DNA of 64,000 bases. Source: Hyphomicrobiales bacterium. Its GTDB lineage: Bacteria > Pseudomonadota > Alphaproteobacteria > Rhizobiales > Rhizobiaceae. The translations under genes were made by a program, and so were the position numbers. The notes under the pieces are model-generated. The model searched no databases. It saw only the letters and a list, made by a program, of their open reading frames with translations, and was not told the origin of the DNA. The stretch is taken from the NCBI GenBank assembly GCA_900472625.1, contig UCIT01000015.1, positions 78,624 to 142,623 on the forward strand, written 5' to 3'. Positions 17,648-26,281 of this stretch are shown one piece after another; the first letter of the stretch is position 1, and each line of letters opens with the position of its first letter.

Positions 17648-20600
17648 TTACTGAAACTCGAAGATGTTCCTGAACACTCCGGGCGCGATGATCGACAGCG
17701 GGTTGATCGTCAGGTTCGGCGCGTCGAGCTTTCCGGTCAGCTTGAAGGTGATGCCGATCAGGCCGCGATCGGTACCGTTGCCGAGCAGAATGCCGATGAT
17801 CGGCAGTTCTGCGAAAAGCCGGTTCAGTCCGTAGGCCGGCATGAACGTGCCGGTCATGTCCATGTTCCCCCGCACATCCCGCAGCACGCCCTGGAAGACC
17901 GCACCGACCTGATCGCCGCGCACGACGCCGTTTTCGATGCTGACGACGCTGTCCTTCGAGACGATGCGGGCAAAGCCGCGCTGGAAACGCTGCGCCGAGG
18001 TATCGATGTCGCGCTTGACCGCCGCGTTGAGGCTTCGCTGCTCCTGACCGACGGGCGTGGAAACGATCGAGTGCAGGCGTTGCTCGTTGACGATCGAGAA
18101 CCGGCGGACATCGATCGAACCGCTCCAGTCACCACCGGCACCGAGCCGTATCGCCAGATTGAGCAGGCCGCCGCGCATGTGCTGGTATAGATCGGCAAAA
18201 CGCGACACCGCGCCGGCATCGCCGCTGGTGATGTTGATGATGCCGTTGCCCTGGGTCTGCGCCACCACCGCCTCCCCGCTGCCGGTGATCCCCGACAGGT
18301 TGACCGACTGGATACGGCTGCCCTGTGCGGCATACGCTGCCTCCACGTTACGCAGCTTCTCGTCGTTGAAACCGATGACCGTGTCGAGTTTTGCACGCAG
18401 CGAAATGGAGCTGCCCTTGCTGTCGCCATCACTGTCGCTGTCGCCGCTTCCGCCCTTGATCCGCGAGAGGATCGGCCGGACATCAGCACTGTTGCCGGAA
18501 ACGGACACATCCATGCCGCCCTTGCTACGCTTCAGCGAAACGGCGAAATCGTCCAGTGACGACAGCTTGACGGTGTCGAAGTCCGCCTTGACGAGGTTGC
18601 CCTTGCTGAGCGTCAGGGCACCGCTGGCACCGAACCCGTCGCCCTTCAAAGCAAAGCTCTTGATCTGCAGATTGTCATCAGGACCGGATATTTCGAAATC
18701 CGCCTTGGCGCCGATGCCCGATCCCTTCGACCAGCCGATCCACGGTAGGTCCAGCCGCGCTTTCGCAAGGTCGATCGAAACCGATTGACGGTCCTTGTCG
18801 ATGCGGTTCAACTCGACGCTGATCGTGCCGTCGATGATGTCGGAAAGGCCCGGCAGGATCTTTTCACGCTGGTCGTTCGACAGCGTCGCGGTCACCGATT
18901 GCTGCGGCTGGACGCCGGAGGACTTGTCGGTCGGCTCCGTCAACTTGATCTCTGCCGGCACGCCGTCGATGTTGCCCTTGCCGTCAAGGGTGACCTGCTT
19001 CGGATCGGCGCTCAACACGCCATCGAGCCCGGTGATCTTGCGGCCGGAAATCGGCTTGGCGACATTCAGCCCCTGCAACTGCAGCGACGCCTTCCACTCG
19101 ATCGGAGGCGGGTTCTGCGAGGCGATCAGACCGAAATGTGCCTGCACATTGGCAGTCACCTTGCCGCTCAGGTCCTCTGGAACGAAGCCGGCGCGCTGCA
19201 AGACCTGGATCGGCTTGAAGGTCAGCAACTCACCAATAGCATCTGCGTTGCCGGATATCGGCAGATCGATATCCGCCATCAGCGGCTTGTCGTAGGTGGC
19301 GGGAAGGACGAAGGTTCCCTCGCCGACGTCAACGGTCCGACCCGACGCAAAGAACGACTTGCCACTCTTGATCGAGATCGTCGCTTTCGGGCCGGCGAGC
19401 TGGAAATGCGCACTGGTGTCGCGGATCGGTGGAATATCCCCGGTCACGTTCATCCGGGCGCCGGCAATGTCGAAGGCGATCTGGATCTGGTTTTCGTCGA
19501 GCTTCAGCCCCTTGCCGATCGCCTCGTCAAGTCGCCCGAATGGAATGAAGACCGAGATCGAGGCGTTCGTGACGGTCCCGCCGAACAGATTCCGCTCGAC
19601 CCAGTCGCGCCCCTTGGATGCCATCCAGAAGGGCCACAGCTGTTTCACCGCCGTAGTCTGCAGCTGTTGCGACTGGCCGGAAAAGCTGATTTCGGGTGAC
19701 AGGTCGCCGAAGCGCACGTGCAGCGACCCATAGAGCGAACCGCCTGGGCTGGTTACCGTCATGTTGGCGAACTGCAGCTCGCGGTTGGCGACGGTGTAGC
19801 GTCCGGTCGCCTGGATATCGAAGGCCAGCGGCTGTTCGCCAGAGGTCGCCGGCGCCGCCGTGCCGCCGCTGACAAGCAGATCGATGCCGAACCCTTTTTC
19901 CGCCGCGGGATCGATCTGGTCCAGGTCGACGATCGCACCGTTCAGGGGCACGATCGTCGACCCGAACTGAAACTGCGATCGGGCGATCTCCAGCGAAGGC
20001 TTGGAAAAATCGTAGGCGAGATTAATCCGCCCGCCGGTCAGCTCCTGGGCATCGCCGTCCATGTAGAGCGTGCCGGGATCAAGGTCGATGGTGGCAGCCA
20101 GCGCGGGCTTAGAGGTCTCGCTGGTTCTCACTGCCGAAATCATCAGATTGGCCAACCCATCCACACCCTGCCGGATCTCGCCGACTGTGTTGCGTTTGAG
20201 CGTGAACGGCGCAAGATCAGCATTGAGCAGCTGCGCGGTCAGGCGCGCCGTCCGGCCTTCCGACTTGTCCGTCACCACGCTCAGCGTCGTCTTCGCGCCG
20301 TTGATGGCGAGCTCGCCGTCGAGCTGCAGTGCGCCTTGGGCGGTCCTGGAAAACACCAGTTTCTCGACCACGACGGATAGCGGCCCATTCGACGTGTCGG
20401 CTAGTTTGATGTCGATCCCCTCGAGCGTGATCGACTTGGTGCCCCCGCGATCGACAAAGCCGTCGAGCACATCCAGCTGGTCGAAAGCGGTTTCCATCGC
20501 GGCCGGGATCTCGTCGATCCTCAGGTCATCGAGCTTCAGCGGCTTGCCGGATGGCAGCAGCGCCGTATCGAGCGCGATGTCCTGCGCCTCGACCTGGGCA

Positions 20601-21046
20601 ATCGCGATTCGCCCGCGAAACAACTGCAGCGGATCGAGCGCCATACGCATCGCGCCCGTTGTCGACACATGCTGCCCGCTCTTCTGGTCAATGAGATTGA
20701 CGTCACGCGCCTCAAGCGCCAGCCTCATATCCGAGGTGAAGCGGATAACGGTCGAACCGACCTCGGCGCGGTAGCGCGGACCGATGGCGGAGTTCAGGGC
20801 GAATTGGGCCTGCCTCGACAAGGGCTCGTCGAAAATGCCGCTTTCGACGGTGAAAATGATCGCGCCGAGGATGAAGAGCAGAATGCCGACGCAGCCACCG
20901 ACATAACCGGCCGTCCGGCGGACGTGTGAACGCGTCGGCGGGCAATGCACGATCATCGGGTCTTTGGTGCGCGAAGAAGGAAGGTCGTGCAGTGCGACGA
21001 TATCTTTCTTGCGGAATCTGATCTTCTCGCCGCGGATCGCCGACAT
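17648..21046 (-). CDS. Large AsmA-like (DUF3971) envelope protein
   Basis: An 1132-residue protein with an N-terminal cytoplasmic basic segment and one membrane helix at about 46-67 (GYVGGCVGILLFILGAIIF). A very long periplasmic, beta-rich repetitive region follows. It resembles the AsmA/YhdP superfamily, whose members are thought to help move phospholipids to the outer membrane. The C-terminus (NRLFAELPIIGILLGNGTDRGLIGITFKL) is typical of the AsmA-like C-terminal domain. An acidic Ser/Asp/Gly linker (GGSGDSDSDGDSKGSS) lies near residue 890. The ATG at 21046 has AGGCGAGG upstream. Divergent from bcp. Specific cargo unknown. Confidence 0.87.
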   Translation of the reverse strand: MSAIRGEKIRFRKKDIVALHDLPSSRTKDPMIVHCPPTRSHVRRTAGYVGGCVGILLFILGAIIFTVESGIFDEPLSRQAQFALNSAIGPRYRAEVGSTVIRFTSDMRLALEARDVNLIDQKSGQHVSTTGAMRMALDPLQLFRGRIAIAQVEAQDIALDTALLPSGKPLKLDDLRIDEIPAAMETAFDQLDVLDGFVDRGGTKSITLEGIDIKLADTSNGPLSVVVEKLVFSRTAQGALQLDGELAINGAKTTLSVVTDKSEGRTARLTAQLLNADLAPFTLKRNTVGEIRQGVDGLANLMISAVRTSETSKPALAATIDLDPGTLYMDGDAQELTGGRINLAYDFSKPSLEIARSQFQFGSTIVPLNGAIVDLDQIDPAAEKGFGIDLLVSGGTAAPATSGEQPLAFDIQATGRYTVANRELQFANMTVTSPGGSLYGSLHVRFGDLSPEISFSGQSQQLQTTAVKQLWPFWMASKGRDWVERNLFGGTVTNASISVFIPFGRLDEAIGKGLKLDENQIQIAFDIAGARMNVTGDIPPIRDTSAHFQLAGPKATISIKSGKSFFASGRTVDVGEGTFVLPATYDKPLMADIDLPISGNADAIGELLTFKPIQVLQRAGFVPEDLSGKVTANVQAHFGLIASQNPPPIEWKASLQLQGLNVAKPISGRKITGLDGVLSADPKQVTLDGKGNIDGVPAEIKLTEPTDKSSGVQPQQSVTATLSNDQREKILPGLSDIIDGTISVELNRIDKDRQSVSIDLAKARLDLPWIGWSKGSGIGAKADFEISGPDDNLQIKSFALKGDGFGASGALTLSKGNLVKADFDTVKLSSLDDFAVSLKRSKGGMDVSVSGNSADVRPILSRIKGGSGDSDSDGDSKGSSISLRAKLDTVIGFNDEKLRNVEAAYAAQGSRIQSVNLSGITGSGEAVVAQTQGNGIINITSGDAGAVSRFADLYQHMRGGLLNLAIRLGAGGDWSGSIDVRRFSIVNEQRLHSIVSTPVGQEQRSLNAAVKRDIDTSAQRFQRGFARIVSKDSVVSIENGVVRGDQVGAVFQGVLRDVRGNMDMTGTFMPAYGLNRLFAELPIIGILLGNGTDRGLIGITFKLTGKLDAPNLTINPLSIIAPGVFRNIFEFQ

Positions 21047-21165
21047 GCGCCTCGCCTGACTCCCTGACTTGAGGTTGGACCAGACTGGCTGGACGCTGAT
21101 TTGTCCCATATATATCTGGCAAATCACCTCTTATCCATAAACCCGGCAAAAGAAAGGTTTTCCCC

Positions 21166-21639
21166 ATGGCGGATCTCACCATCGGCTCCATCGCGCCCGA
21201 CTTCGATCTTCCTCGCGATGGCGGCGGACGCGTGAAACTGGCCGATTTCCACGGCAAGCCGCTGGTCATCTTCTTCTATCCGAAGGACGACACGTCCGGC
21301 TGCACCACCGAATCGCTGGCCTTCACCGCACTTGCCGAGGACTTCGCCAAGGCCGGCGCTGCCGTTATCGGCATGTCGCCGGATTCGGCTGCATGCCACG
21401 ATCGTTTCATCAAGAAGCACAAGCTGACGGTTGCCCTTGCCGCCGACGAGGAAAAGACCACACTTGAAGCCTATGGTGTCTGGAAGCAGAAGAGCATGTA
21501 CGGCCGCAGCTACATGGGCGTCGAACGCACGACGTTTCTGATACGCGGCGACGGCACGGTCGGCACGATCTGGCAGAAGGTGAAGGTCGCCGGCCACGCC
21601 GAGGCGGTGTTGGCGGCCGCGCAAAACCTGACGCGGTAA
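21166..21639 (+). CDS. bcp: Peroxiredoxin of the BCP/PrxQ family
   Basis: A 157-residue thiol peroxidase. The peroxidatic cysteine is Cys46 in DDTSGCTTES. The usual resolving cysteine five residues later is replaced (ESLAF). The only other cysteine is Cys77 (SAACHDRF), which fits PrxQ members that use a resolving cysteine in the next helix. It should reduce hydrogen and organic peroxides with thioredoxin. The ATG follows GAAAGG. Divergent from the AsmA-like gene. Confidence 0.93.
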   Translation: MADLTIGSIAPDFDLPRDGGGRVKLADFHGKPLVIFFYPKDDTSGCTTESLAFTALAEDFAKAGAAVIGMSPDSAACHDRFIKKHKLTVALAADEEKTTLEAYGVWKQKSMYGRSYMGVERTTFLIRGDGTVGTIWQKVKVAGHAEAVLAAAQNLTR

Positions 21640-21829
21640 GCGTAAAATTGGCTCCGCTATCACCAGAACGTGGCGGCGGAGCCGACCCGAAAGTCGCGTC
21701 CAACCGGCCAAACTATGACTTTTCCATGCCTGATTGCATTTTGAGTAGTTGCTAATCTAAGGAGTTTATTAACCTTAATCGCGTGTAATCAGACCAATTC
21801 AGACAGGTCCGTCAGTTGGGAGATTCTCC

Positions 21830-23137
21830 GTGACGCACGCACAGCAGACCCGCGTATTTGGCAAGCAGAAACAAGAGCATATACTCATCCTTGCCAGCGG
21901 TGACAAAGTTCGCCACCTCACCATCAAGCCGTGGATGGCGGCACTGTCGGTCTGTATCGTCGGCGTTTTCGCCATCGGCTATCTGCTGGCAACCTCTTAT
22001 CTGGTGTTGCGCGACGACCTGATCGGCGCAACCATGGCGCGTCAGGCGCGCATGCAGCACGACTATGAGGACCGCATCGCCGCGCTCCGTGCCCAGGTCG
22101 ATCGCGTCACCTCGCGGCAGCTGCTGGACCAGCAGGTGGTCGAGGACAAGGTCGACAAGCTGATGGAGCAGCAGCAGGCGCTGACCTCACGTCGCGGCAA
22201 GCTTGGCGAATTGCTTGATCGGGCAGAAAATTCCGGCCTGAGCGAAAAGACCGAAGCGCCGGCCTCCGCCTATGCACCGGACGCCAAGGGCAAGCGCGCC
22301 GAGCTACCGGCTGCCATGCAGGCAATCGAAAACCAGCTGGCCAACAATGCCGCTCCGGCCGACGTGACGCCAGACAACACCACCCTCTCCTATGTGCCTG
22401 CCCGCGAAACGATGGGCGACCGTGCCGACCGCGTCTTCTCCAAGGTCACCTTGTCGCTGAAAGGGATCGAGCAGCGCCAGCGCGATCGCGTCACCCAGCT
22501 GACAGCGGATGCGAGCGATGCGTCGGATGCCATATCGCGGGTGCTGACCCGCTTCCAGATCCCGGTGCCTGCCGAAACCGCCAGCGCCAAGGTCAGCGAT
22601 GACAGCGCTGTCGGCGGCCCGTTCGTCGAGCCGGAGAAAGACGACGATTTCGACAATTCGCTGGTGCAGCTCGATAGCGCCCTCACGCGGCTCGAGACGG
22701 TCCGCGGCACCGCTGCCAGCCTGCCGTTCCGCAATCCCGCCATCGGCAAGGAAGTCACCAGTTCCTTCGGCAACCGCCGTGACCCATTCCTCGGCCGGCT
22801 TGCGCTTCACTCAGGCATCGATTTCCGCTTCGCGCCGGGTGAAAGGGTTCGTCCGACGGCGCCCGGCAAGGTCGTCACGGCCGGCTGGACCGGTGGCTAC
22901 GGCAACATGGTCGAGGTCGATCATGGCAACGGCATTTCCACCCGCTACGGCCACATGTCGGAAATCCTCGTCAAGGTCGGCGACACCGTTGGACGCCAGG
23001 ATGTCGTCGGCCTCGCCGGCAGCACCGGCCGCTCGACGGGCACCCATCTGCACTATGAAGTTCGTCAGGATGGACACGCCGTCGATCCAGTCTACTTCAT
23101 GAGTGCCGGTGTAAAGCTAGCGGGTTATCTAAACTGA
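21830..23137 (+). CDS. M23-family (LytM-type) peptidoglycan hydrolase or regulator
   Basis: A 435-residue protein. A basic N-terminus precedes one membrane helix at about 32-60, then a coiled coil (about 70-125, rich in Glu, Gln and Arg) and a linker. The C-terminal M23 domain has ALHSGIDFRF, GYGNMVEVDHGNGISTRYGH and GTHLHYEVRQDG, so the zinc-binding His, Asp and HxH residues are all present and it may be an active endopeptidase. It starts with GTG at 21830 behind GGGAG. Coiled-coil M23 proteins often act at the septum or regulate amidases. TTAACC upstream (about 21770) is reminiscent of a CtrA half-site, only weakly. Confidence 0.9.
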   Translation: MTHAQQTRVFGKQKQEHILILASGDKVRHLTIKPWMAALSVCIVGVFAIGYLLATSYLVLRDDLIGATMARQARMQHDYEDRIAALRAQVDRVTSRQLLDQQVVEDKVDKLMEQQQALTSRRGKLGELLDRAENSGLSEKTEAPASAYAPDAKGKRAELPAAMQAIENQLANNAAPADVTPDNTTLSYVPARETMGDRADRVFSKVTLSLKGIEQRQRDRVTQLTADASDASDAISRVLTRFQIPVPAETASAKVSDDSAVGGPFVEPEKDDDFDNSLVQLDSALTRLETVRGTAASLPFRNPAIGKEVTSSFGNRRDPFLGRLALHSGIDFRFAPGERVRPTAPGKVVTAGWTGGYGNMVEVDHGNGISTRYGHMSEILVKVGDTVGRQDVVGLAGSTGRSTGTHLHYEVRQDGHAVDPVYFMSAGVKLAGYLN

Positions 23138-23212
23138 TCCAACGAGGTAACTCGGGCCTTTACCTCTACTTCCCAAGTTTACCTCAGTGTTGTCTGCGAA
23201 CACGTGGCTTCC

Positions 23213-23241
23213 TTGACTTCCCGACTGTTTCAGCCTATGTG
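23213..23241 (+). promoter_or_regulatory. Promoter of the DEAD-box helicase gene
   Basis: The -35 TTGACT (23213-23218) and -10 TATGTG (23236-23241) are separated by 17 bases. It predicts a 5' leader of about 70 bases before the TTG at 23317. It also places the upstream in-frame GTG (23239) inside the -10. Confidence 0.55.
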
Positions 23242-23316
23242 GCGCTGCATTGCGGCATGCAATCACGCCGACTCAAGCCTGAGTCCGGCCGAACCGGAAC
23301 GGAAACAGTTTTCCCT

Positions 23317-24837
23317 TTGACGACATTTGCTGATCTTGGCTTGAGCCAAAAAGTGCTTTCCGCTGTCACGGACGCGGGTTACACGGTGCCAACACCTATT
23401 CAGGCTGGCGCGATTCCGTTTGCGCTGCAGCGCCGCGACATCTGTGGCATTGCACAGACGGGCACGGGCAAAACCGCTTCCTTCGTTCTGCCGATGCTGT
23501 CGCTGCTCGAAAAGGGCCGCGCCCGCGCCCGCATGCCGCGCACACTCATTCTCGAGCCGACCCGCGAACTCGCGGCACAGGTCGCCGAGAATTTCGAGAA
23601 GTATGGCAAGAACCACCGCCTCAACGTGGCGCTGCTGATCGGCGGCGTATCGTTCGAAGAGCAGGATCGCAAGCTCGAGCGTGGCGCAGACGTCCTTATC
23701 TGCACCCCCGGCCGCCTGCTCGACCATTTCGAGCGCGGCAAGCTCTTGATGAGCGGTGTCGAGATCTTCGTCATCGACGAAGCCGACCGCATGCTCGACA
23801 TGGGCTTCATCCCCGATATCGAACGCATCGCCAAGATGATCCCGTTCACTCGCCAGACGCTGTTCTTCTCGGCCACCATGCCGCCTGAGATCCAGAAGCT
23901 GGCCGATCGCTTCCTGCAGAACCCGGAGCGCATCGAAGTCGCCAAGCCGGCCTCGGCGTCGAAGACGATCACGCAGCGCTTCATCGCCTCGCACGGCAAG
24001 GACTATGAGAAGCGCGCCACGCTGCGCGATCTCGTCCGCTCGCAGGACGAACTGAAGAACGCCATCATCTTCTGCAACCGCAAGAAGGACGTCGCCGACC
24101 TGTTCCGTTCGCTGGAACGCCACGGCTTCTCCGTCGGCGCGCTGCATGGCGACATGGATCAGCGTTCGCGCACCACCATGCTGCAGAACTTCCGCGACGG
24201 TCAGCTCCAGCTTCTGGTAGCCTCCGACGTCGCCGCCCGTGGCCTCGACATCCCCGATGTCAGCCACGTCTTCAACTTCGATGTACCGATCCACGCTGAG
24301 GATTACGTACACCGCATCGGCCGTACCGGCCGCGCAGGCCGCGCAGGCGCTGCTTTTACCATCGTCACCAGCCGCGACCACAAGCACACCGACGCGATCG
24401 AAAAGCTGATCGGTGAAACGGTCGAATGGCACAATGGCGATCTTTCCGCATTGCCGCCAGCCGAACCGAGCCGCGACGACGATCGTTCGCGCAGCAAGGG
24501 TCGCGGTGGTCGCGAGCGGGACAAGGATCGTGGCCGCGGCAGAAACCGTTCAGGTCATAAATCTGAAATCGCTGCCGAGGATAATGTCGTCGAGACGATC
24601 GAAGTCGCAGCAGCACCGGTACCAGCCGCACCAGCAAGGGTCGAAAGCGTGAAGCAAGAGCGCAAGCAAGAAAACAACAGGCCGCAGAACAACACGCGCA
24701 ACAGCCGCCCCTATCCGGCCAATGACGACAACCGCGAACGCCGCCGCTATCGCGACCACGATGACGGCCCGACACCGGTTGGTTTCGGCGACGACATCCC
24801 CGCCTTCATGTTGATCACGGCCAGCGCCAAGATCTGA
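23317..24837 (+). CDS. DEAD-box RNA helicase (RhlE-like)
   Basis: A 506-residue helicase in the RhlE group. Visible motifs are the Q motif (GYTVPTPIQAGAIPFAL), AQTGTGKT (I), PTRELAAQ (Ia), VIDEADRMLDMGF (II), FSATMPPE (III), VASDVAARGLDIPDV (V) and HRIGRTGRAG (VI). A basic, Arg/Gly/Asn-rich disordered tail (about 405-490) should bind RNA. The frame is open to 23239, but that GTG lies in the predicted -10; the TTG at 23317 gives the usual TTFADLGLS start. A weak GGAAAC is the best ribosome site. Likely role: mRNA decay, ribosome assembly or cold response. Confidence 0.93.
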   Translation: MTTFADLGLSQKVLSAVTDAGYTVPTPIQAGAIPFALQRRDICGIAQTGTGKTASFVLPMLSLLEKGRARARMPRTLILEPTRELAAQVAENFEKYGKNHRLNVALLIGGVSFEEQDRKLERGADVLICTPGRLLDHFERGKLLMSGVEIFVIDEADRMLDMGFIPDIERIAKMIPFTRQTLFFSATMPPEIQKLADRFLQNPERIEVAKPASASKTITQRFIASHGKDYEKRATLRDLVRSQDELKNAIIFCNRKKDVADLFRSLERHGFSVGALHGDMDQRSRTTMLQNFRDGQLQLLVASDVAARGLDIPDVSHVFNFDVPIHAEDYVHRIGRTGRAGRAGAAFTIVTSRDHKHTDAIEKLIGETVEWHNGDLSALPPAEPSRDDDRSRSKGRGGRERDKDRGRGRNRSGHKSEIAAEDNVVETIEVAAAPVPAAPARVESVKQERKQENNRPQNNTRNSRPYPANDDNRERRRYRDHDDGPTPVGFGDDIPAFMLITASAKI

Positions 24838-24841
24838 CGGG

Positions 24842-25264
24842 ATGGGCAGTCCCGGCATCGATTTTCCAGGCCTCGGAGTGGGCCTGGTCATTCTGCGGGA
24901 CCGAAAAATCCTGCTCTACAAGCGTGTGAAACCACCGGAAGCCGGCCACTGGAGCATCGTGGGCGGCAAGGTGGATCACATGGAGCCGGCCGAAGAAGCC
25001 GCTCGCCGGGAGGCTGAAGAAGAAAGTGGCCTGACGATCGGCCCCATAACACTTCTCAGCCACACCGAAGTCATCAGTGCCACCGACCGGCAGCACTGGA
25101 TTTCTCTTCTCTACATTGCCGATGATTTTGCAGGCAATCCGTCTCTAACCGAGCCGGACAAGCTGTCAGATTTCGGCTGGTTCACGCGTAGTGATCTGCC
25201 GCAGCCACTGTCGGCCTTTGCGCAGGCCGCGATCTCGCACCTCACACCAGAGCAATTCCCTTAA
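24842..25264 (+). CDS. Nudix hydrolase
   Basis: A 140-residue Nudix protein. The box GGKVDHMEPAEEAARREAEEE continues as SGL and satisfies GX5EX7REUXEEXGU in full, so it should hydrolyse a nucleoside-diphosphate derivative with Mg2+. It begins four bases after the helicase stop and is very likely cotranscribed. A housecleaning role (damaged nucleotides, NDP-sugars or dinucleotides) is typical; the substrate is not evident. Confidence 0.92.
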   Translation: MGSPGIDFPGLGVGLVILRDRKILLYKRVKPPEAGHWSIVGGKVDHMEPAEEAARREAEEESGLTIGPITLLSHTEVISATDRQHWISLLYIADDFAGNPSLTEPDKLSDFGWFTRSDLPQPLSAFAQAAISHLTPEQFP

Positions 25265-25279
25265 GATAACTCTGTCGCT

Positions 25280-25597
25280 CTATTCCGCCCGCAGCGCCGC
25301 CTCATAGGCCAGCCGCACCCACTTGGCCATCAGATCCGGATCGTCATACGCGTCGTCTGGGATCGACCAGTAGGGCATCTTTACCGGCTTGCCGCTCTTG
25401 CCGTCATAGGTCCATTGACTGGCGCCGGCCTCCGAAAATTCAGGTGAACTCAACTCGTCGGCCTTCAGCAGCATATCGCCGCGAAACTCGAGCGCGATGA
25501 TGCGGCCGAGATGATAGATGCCCTTGCCGCCGAACATCCGCTTGACGGTGACAGGGCCAAGCCCCTGGAACATCTCTTCGATTTCAGCCGCGTCCAT
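25280..25597 (-). CDS. TfoX/Sxy N-terminal-domain protein
   Basis: A 105-residue single-domain protein of the TfoX N-terminal family: VTVKRMFGGKGIYHLGRIIALEFRGDMLLKA is the family core. It lacks the C-terminal domain of gamma-proteobacterial competence regulators, so a competence role should not be assumed. The ATG at 25597 follows AGGACAAGG and lies 14 bases after the flavin reductase stop, so the two form an operon. Confidence 0.88.
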   Translation of the reverse strand: MDAAEIEEMFQGLGPVTVKRMFGGKGIYHLGRIIALEFRGDMLLKADELSSPEFSEAGASQWTYDGKSGKPVKMPYWSIPDDAYDDPDLMAKWVRLAYEAALRAE

Positions 25598-25611
25598 GAC
25601 CTTGTCCTGCC

Positions 25612-26109
25612 CTAGCGCGTATGATGATAATCACGGTTCATGTAGAACAGCGCCGGCCGCGCCTCGTCGAAACGCACCGCGACGACCTCGCCGAAGATGA
25701 TGTGATGCGTGGTCATTTCCTTGATCTCGGTCACCCGGCAATCGAAGGAGGCCAGCGCATCCATCAGGACCGGCGCGCCGGTGACTAGCTTGTCGAACCT
25801 GCCCGTGGAGAAGCGGTCGTCATTCTCCACCTTGGTACGGCCGGAAAAGGCGTCGGCGAGCGCCTGATGATGGGCGCCAAGCGTGTTCAAAGCGAAGATG
25901 CCGCTGCGGAAGAAGATTTCGTTCTTCGGATTGCTGTTGTTCAGGCAGACCAGAACGGTGGCCGGGCTGTCGGAAACCGAGCAGGCGGCGGTAATGGTTA
26001 CGCCGCGGCGCTGCTCGCCCACAGATGTCGTCACCAGTTGGACATGACCGCCGAAGCGGCTCATCGCATCCCGGTAGAGACTAGGATCGATCGGTTGCTT
26101 GCTCAACAA
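25612..26109 (-). CDS. Flavin reductase family protein (FMN-binding split barrel)
   Basis: About 165 residues, similar to the NAD(P)H:flavin reductase components of two-component monooxygenases. Core segments are DPSLYRDAMSRFGGHVQLVTT, GVTITAACSVSDSPATVLVCLN, FALNTLG and DCRVTEIKEMTTHHIIFGEV. An ATG exists at 26154, but it lacks a ribosome site. A TTG at 26109 has GGAG seven bases upstream and starts just before the conserved part, so I prefer it. No monooxygenase partner is adjacent; it pairs with the TfoX-like gene. Confidence 0.88.
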   Translation of the reverse strand: MLSKQPIDPSLYRDAMSRFGGHVQLVTTSVGEQRRGVTITAACSVSDSPATVLVCLNNSNPKNEIFFRSGIFALNTLGAHHQALADAFSGRTKVENDDRFSTGRFDKLVTGAPVLMDALASFDCRVTEIKEMTTHHIIFGEVVAVRFDEARPALFYMNRDYHHTR

Positions 26110-26281
26110 AACTCTACTCCACCCGACGTCGCCGGCATCTCGCTGGATAAGCATTATGACGGCGATGGTTTACCTTTTCTACAAACTCCGGGCGAAAAGC
26201 GTCCAATCCGTGTGTTTTTCTTTGACGATCGGTGCCGGACGGATAAAAGAGCAGGATAAACGGTAGGGGCGTGCATCCTTC

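Noticed and set aside
17648..21046. Several plus-strand open frames of 150-300 codons
   Set aside because: All run antisense to the AsmA-like gene and lack domains or ribosome sites.
21760..21785. CtrA site before the M23 peptidase gene
   Set aside because: TTAACC and TTAA are present but not with the TTAA-N7-TTAA spacing, so the evidence is too weak to list as a site.
25280..25597. Competence regulator function for the TfoX-like protein
   Set aside because: Only the N-terminal domain is present and no competence genes are near; the family name alone does not support it.
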